A DNA stretch of 6,484 nt from Afipia sp. (GTDB lineage: Bacteria > Pseudomonadota > Alphaproteobacteria > Rhizobiales > Xanthobacteraceae), in the NCBI GenBank assembly GCA_020056155.1, contig JAGVII010000850.1, forward strand, positions 1 to 6,484, in the 5' to 3' direction. Positions 5,828 through 6,484 of the stretch are shown piece by piece. The translations under genes and the position numbers were made by a program. Each line of letters begins with the position of its first letter. The stretch's first letter is position 1. The notes below the pieces were generated by a model. It did no database searches and was not told the DNA's origin. It worked only from the letters and a program-made list of their open reading frames with translations.

Positions 5828-6484
5828 CTACAGGTTCAACAGCGCCGGATCCCCGCCCTGCGCGGCGATGTTAACGCTGATCGCCTTTTCGGCCGCGTAG
5901 CGGATCAGGCTGTTAGGTCCGCCGGCCTTCGGCCCCGTGCCCGACAGGCCCTCCCCTCCGAACGGCTGCACGCCGACGACGGCGCCCGTGATCGAGCGGT
6001 TGACGTAGACATTGCCGGCCGGAACCAGGTCGATCACTTCGGTGGCGAAGGCTTCGATCCGGCTGTGGACGCCAAGCGTCAGGCCGTAGCCGCGGGCGGC
6101 GAGCTTGCCGGCGACGGTTTTTAGATCGGCCGAGTTGTAGCGATAGATATGCAGGATCGGCCCGAACACCTCGCGTTCCAGGAAGTCGGGCGTGGGGATT
6201 TCGGCGATGGTGGGGGCGAACAGATCGCCTTTTTCGGCGCGCAGCGGCAGGCCGGCGCGGGCGATGATCTTCGCCTCCTTCGACAGGCGCTCGACGTGAG
6301 TTTCCAAGGCGCGGCGGGATTCCGGGTCGATGACGGGGCCGATGTCGGTCTTTGGATCGGCGGGATCGCCGACGGTCTGGACCGCCAGCGCGCCCTTCAG
6401 GCCCTCGATCAGGGCGTCAGCCGAATCCTTGGGCACATAGAGGACGCGCAGGGCCGAGCAGCGCTGGCCGGCCGAGCCGAAGGC
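5828..6484 (-). CDS. putA: PutA C-terminal region: L-glutamate gamma-semialdehyde (P5C) dehydrogenase domain, partial
   Basis: The visible 218 residues are the end of an aldehyde dehydrogenase that oxidises L-glutamate gamma-semialdehyde to glutamate with NAD, the second step of proline catabolism; in PutA it is fused to proline dehydrogenase, which would lie beyond the right edge. The frame is open to the edge, reading FGSAGQRCSALRVLYV near the start, with the catalytic Cys at visible residue 9. GPILHIYRY, GYGLTLGVHSRI, GNVYVNRSITGAVVGVQPFG and GEGLSGTGPKAGGP are the signature blocks of the PutA-type dehydrogenase. The protein ends soon after the ALDH core (GGDPALLNL), so the extra C-terminal domain of long trifunctional PutA appears absent. 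A GTG within the frame at 6436 is internal, because the catalytic Cys lies upstream of it. A free-standing P5C dehydrogenase is the alternative, but the C-terminal sequence favours PutA. GC content is higher than in the glycan genes, fitting a core gene. Confidence 0.87.
   Translation of the reverse strand, partial: AFGSAGQRCSALRVLYVPKDSADALIEGLKGALAVQTVGDPADPKTDIGPVIDPESRRALETHVERLSKEAKIIARAGLPLRAEKGDLFAPTIAEIPTPDFLEREVFGPILHIYRYNSADLKTVAGKLAARGYGLTLGVHSRIEAFATEVIDLVPAGNVYVNRSITGAVVGVQPFGGEGLSGTGPKAGGPNSLIRYAAEKAISVNIAAQGGDPALLNL

Overview
The window looks like the end of a cell-surface polysaccharide (O-antigen, capsule or exopolysaccharide) gene cluster next to a core metabolic gene. The DNA is GC-rich, starts are ATG or GTG, and Shine-Dalgarno sites are short AAGGA-like sequences. 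The last gene encodes the aldehyde dehydrogenase end of a PutA-type proline catabolism enzyme. Together these suggest a Gram-negative alphaproteobacterium, perhaps Caulobacterales-like; this placement is inferred from general character, not from a marker gene.

Layout. Positions 1-4464 carry four plus-strand genes in close tandem. (1) A glycosyltransferase of the DXD sugar-binding (GT32/OCH1-like) type, cut off at its 5' end by the window, with two homologous catalytic modules in one polypeptide. (2) A class I SAM-methyltransferase-like protein with a degenerate cofactor loop. (3) CDP-glucose 4,6-dehydratase (rfbG type, GTG start). (4) A short-chain NAD(P)-dependent sugar-nucleotide epimerase/reductase. 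Gaps are 30, 42 and 1 bp, so they probably form one operon. Positions 4446-5756 carry, on the minus strand, a GT4 glycosyltransferase whose 3' end overlaps gene 4 tail-to-tail by 19 bp. From 5828 to the right edge, also on the minus strand, lies the C-terminal part of putA. A 71-bp gap (5757-5827) separates putA from the GT4 gene. No stretch longer than 300 bp lacks a gene.

How the genes may work together. The dehydratase makes CDP-4-dehydro-6-deoxy-D-glucose, and gene 4 is well placed to reduce or epimerise it into a CDP-linked (di)deoxyhexose. The two glycosyltransferases would assemble sugars into a surface glycan, and gene 2 might methylate a sugar. The cytidylyltransferase (RfbF) that feeds this route and the RfbH-type 3-dehydrase needed for a 3,6-dideoxy sugar are not in the window, so the final sugar cannot be named. 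PutA is unrelated and probably marks the cluster edge.

I see no tRNA, rRNA, insertion sequence, CRISPR array or phage gene. The most unusual items are the tandem-duplicated glycosyltransferase, the methyltransferase with an eroded SAM loop, the overlapping convergent gene ends and a local AT-rich patch inside the GT4 gene.
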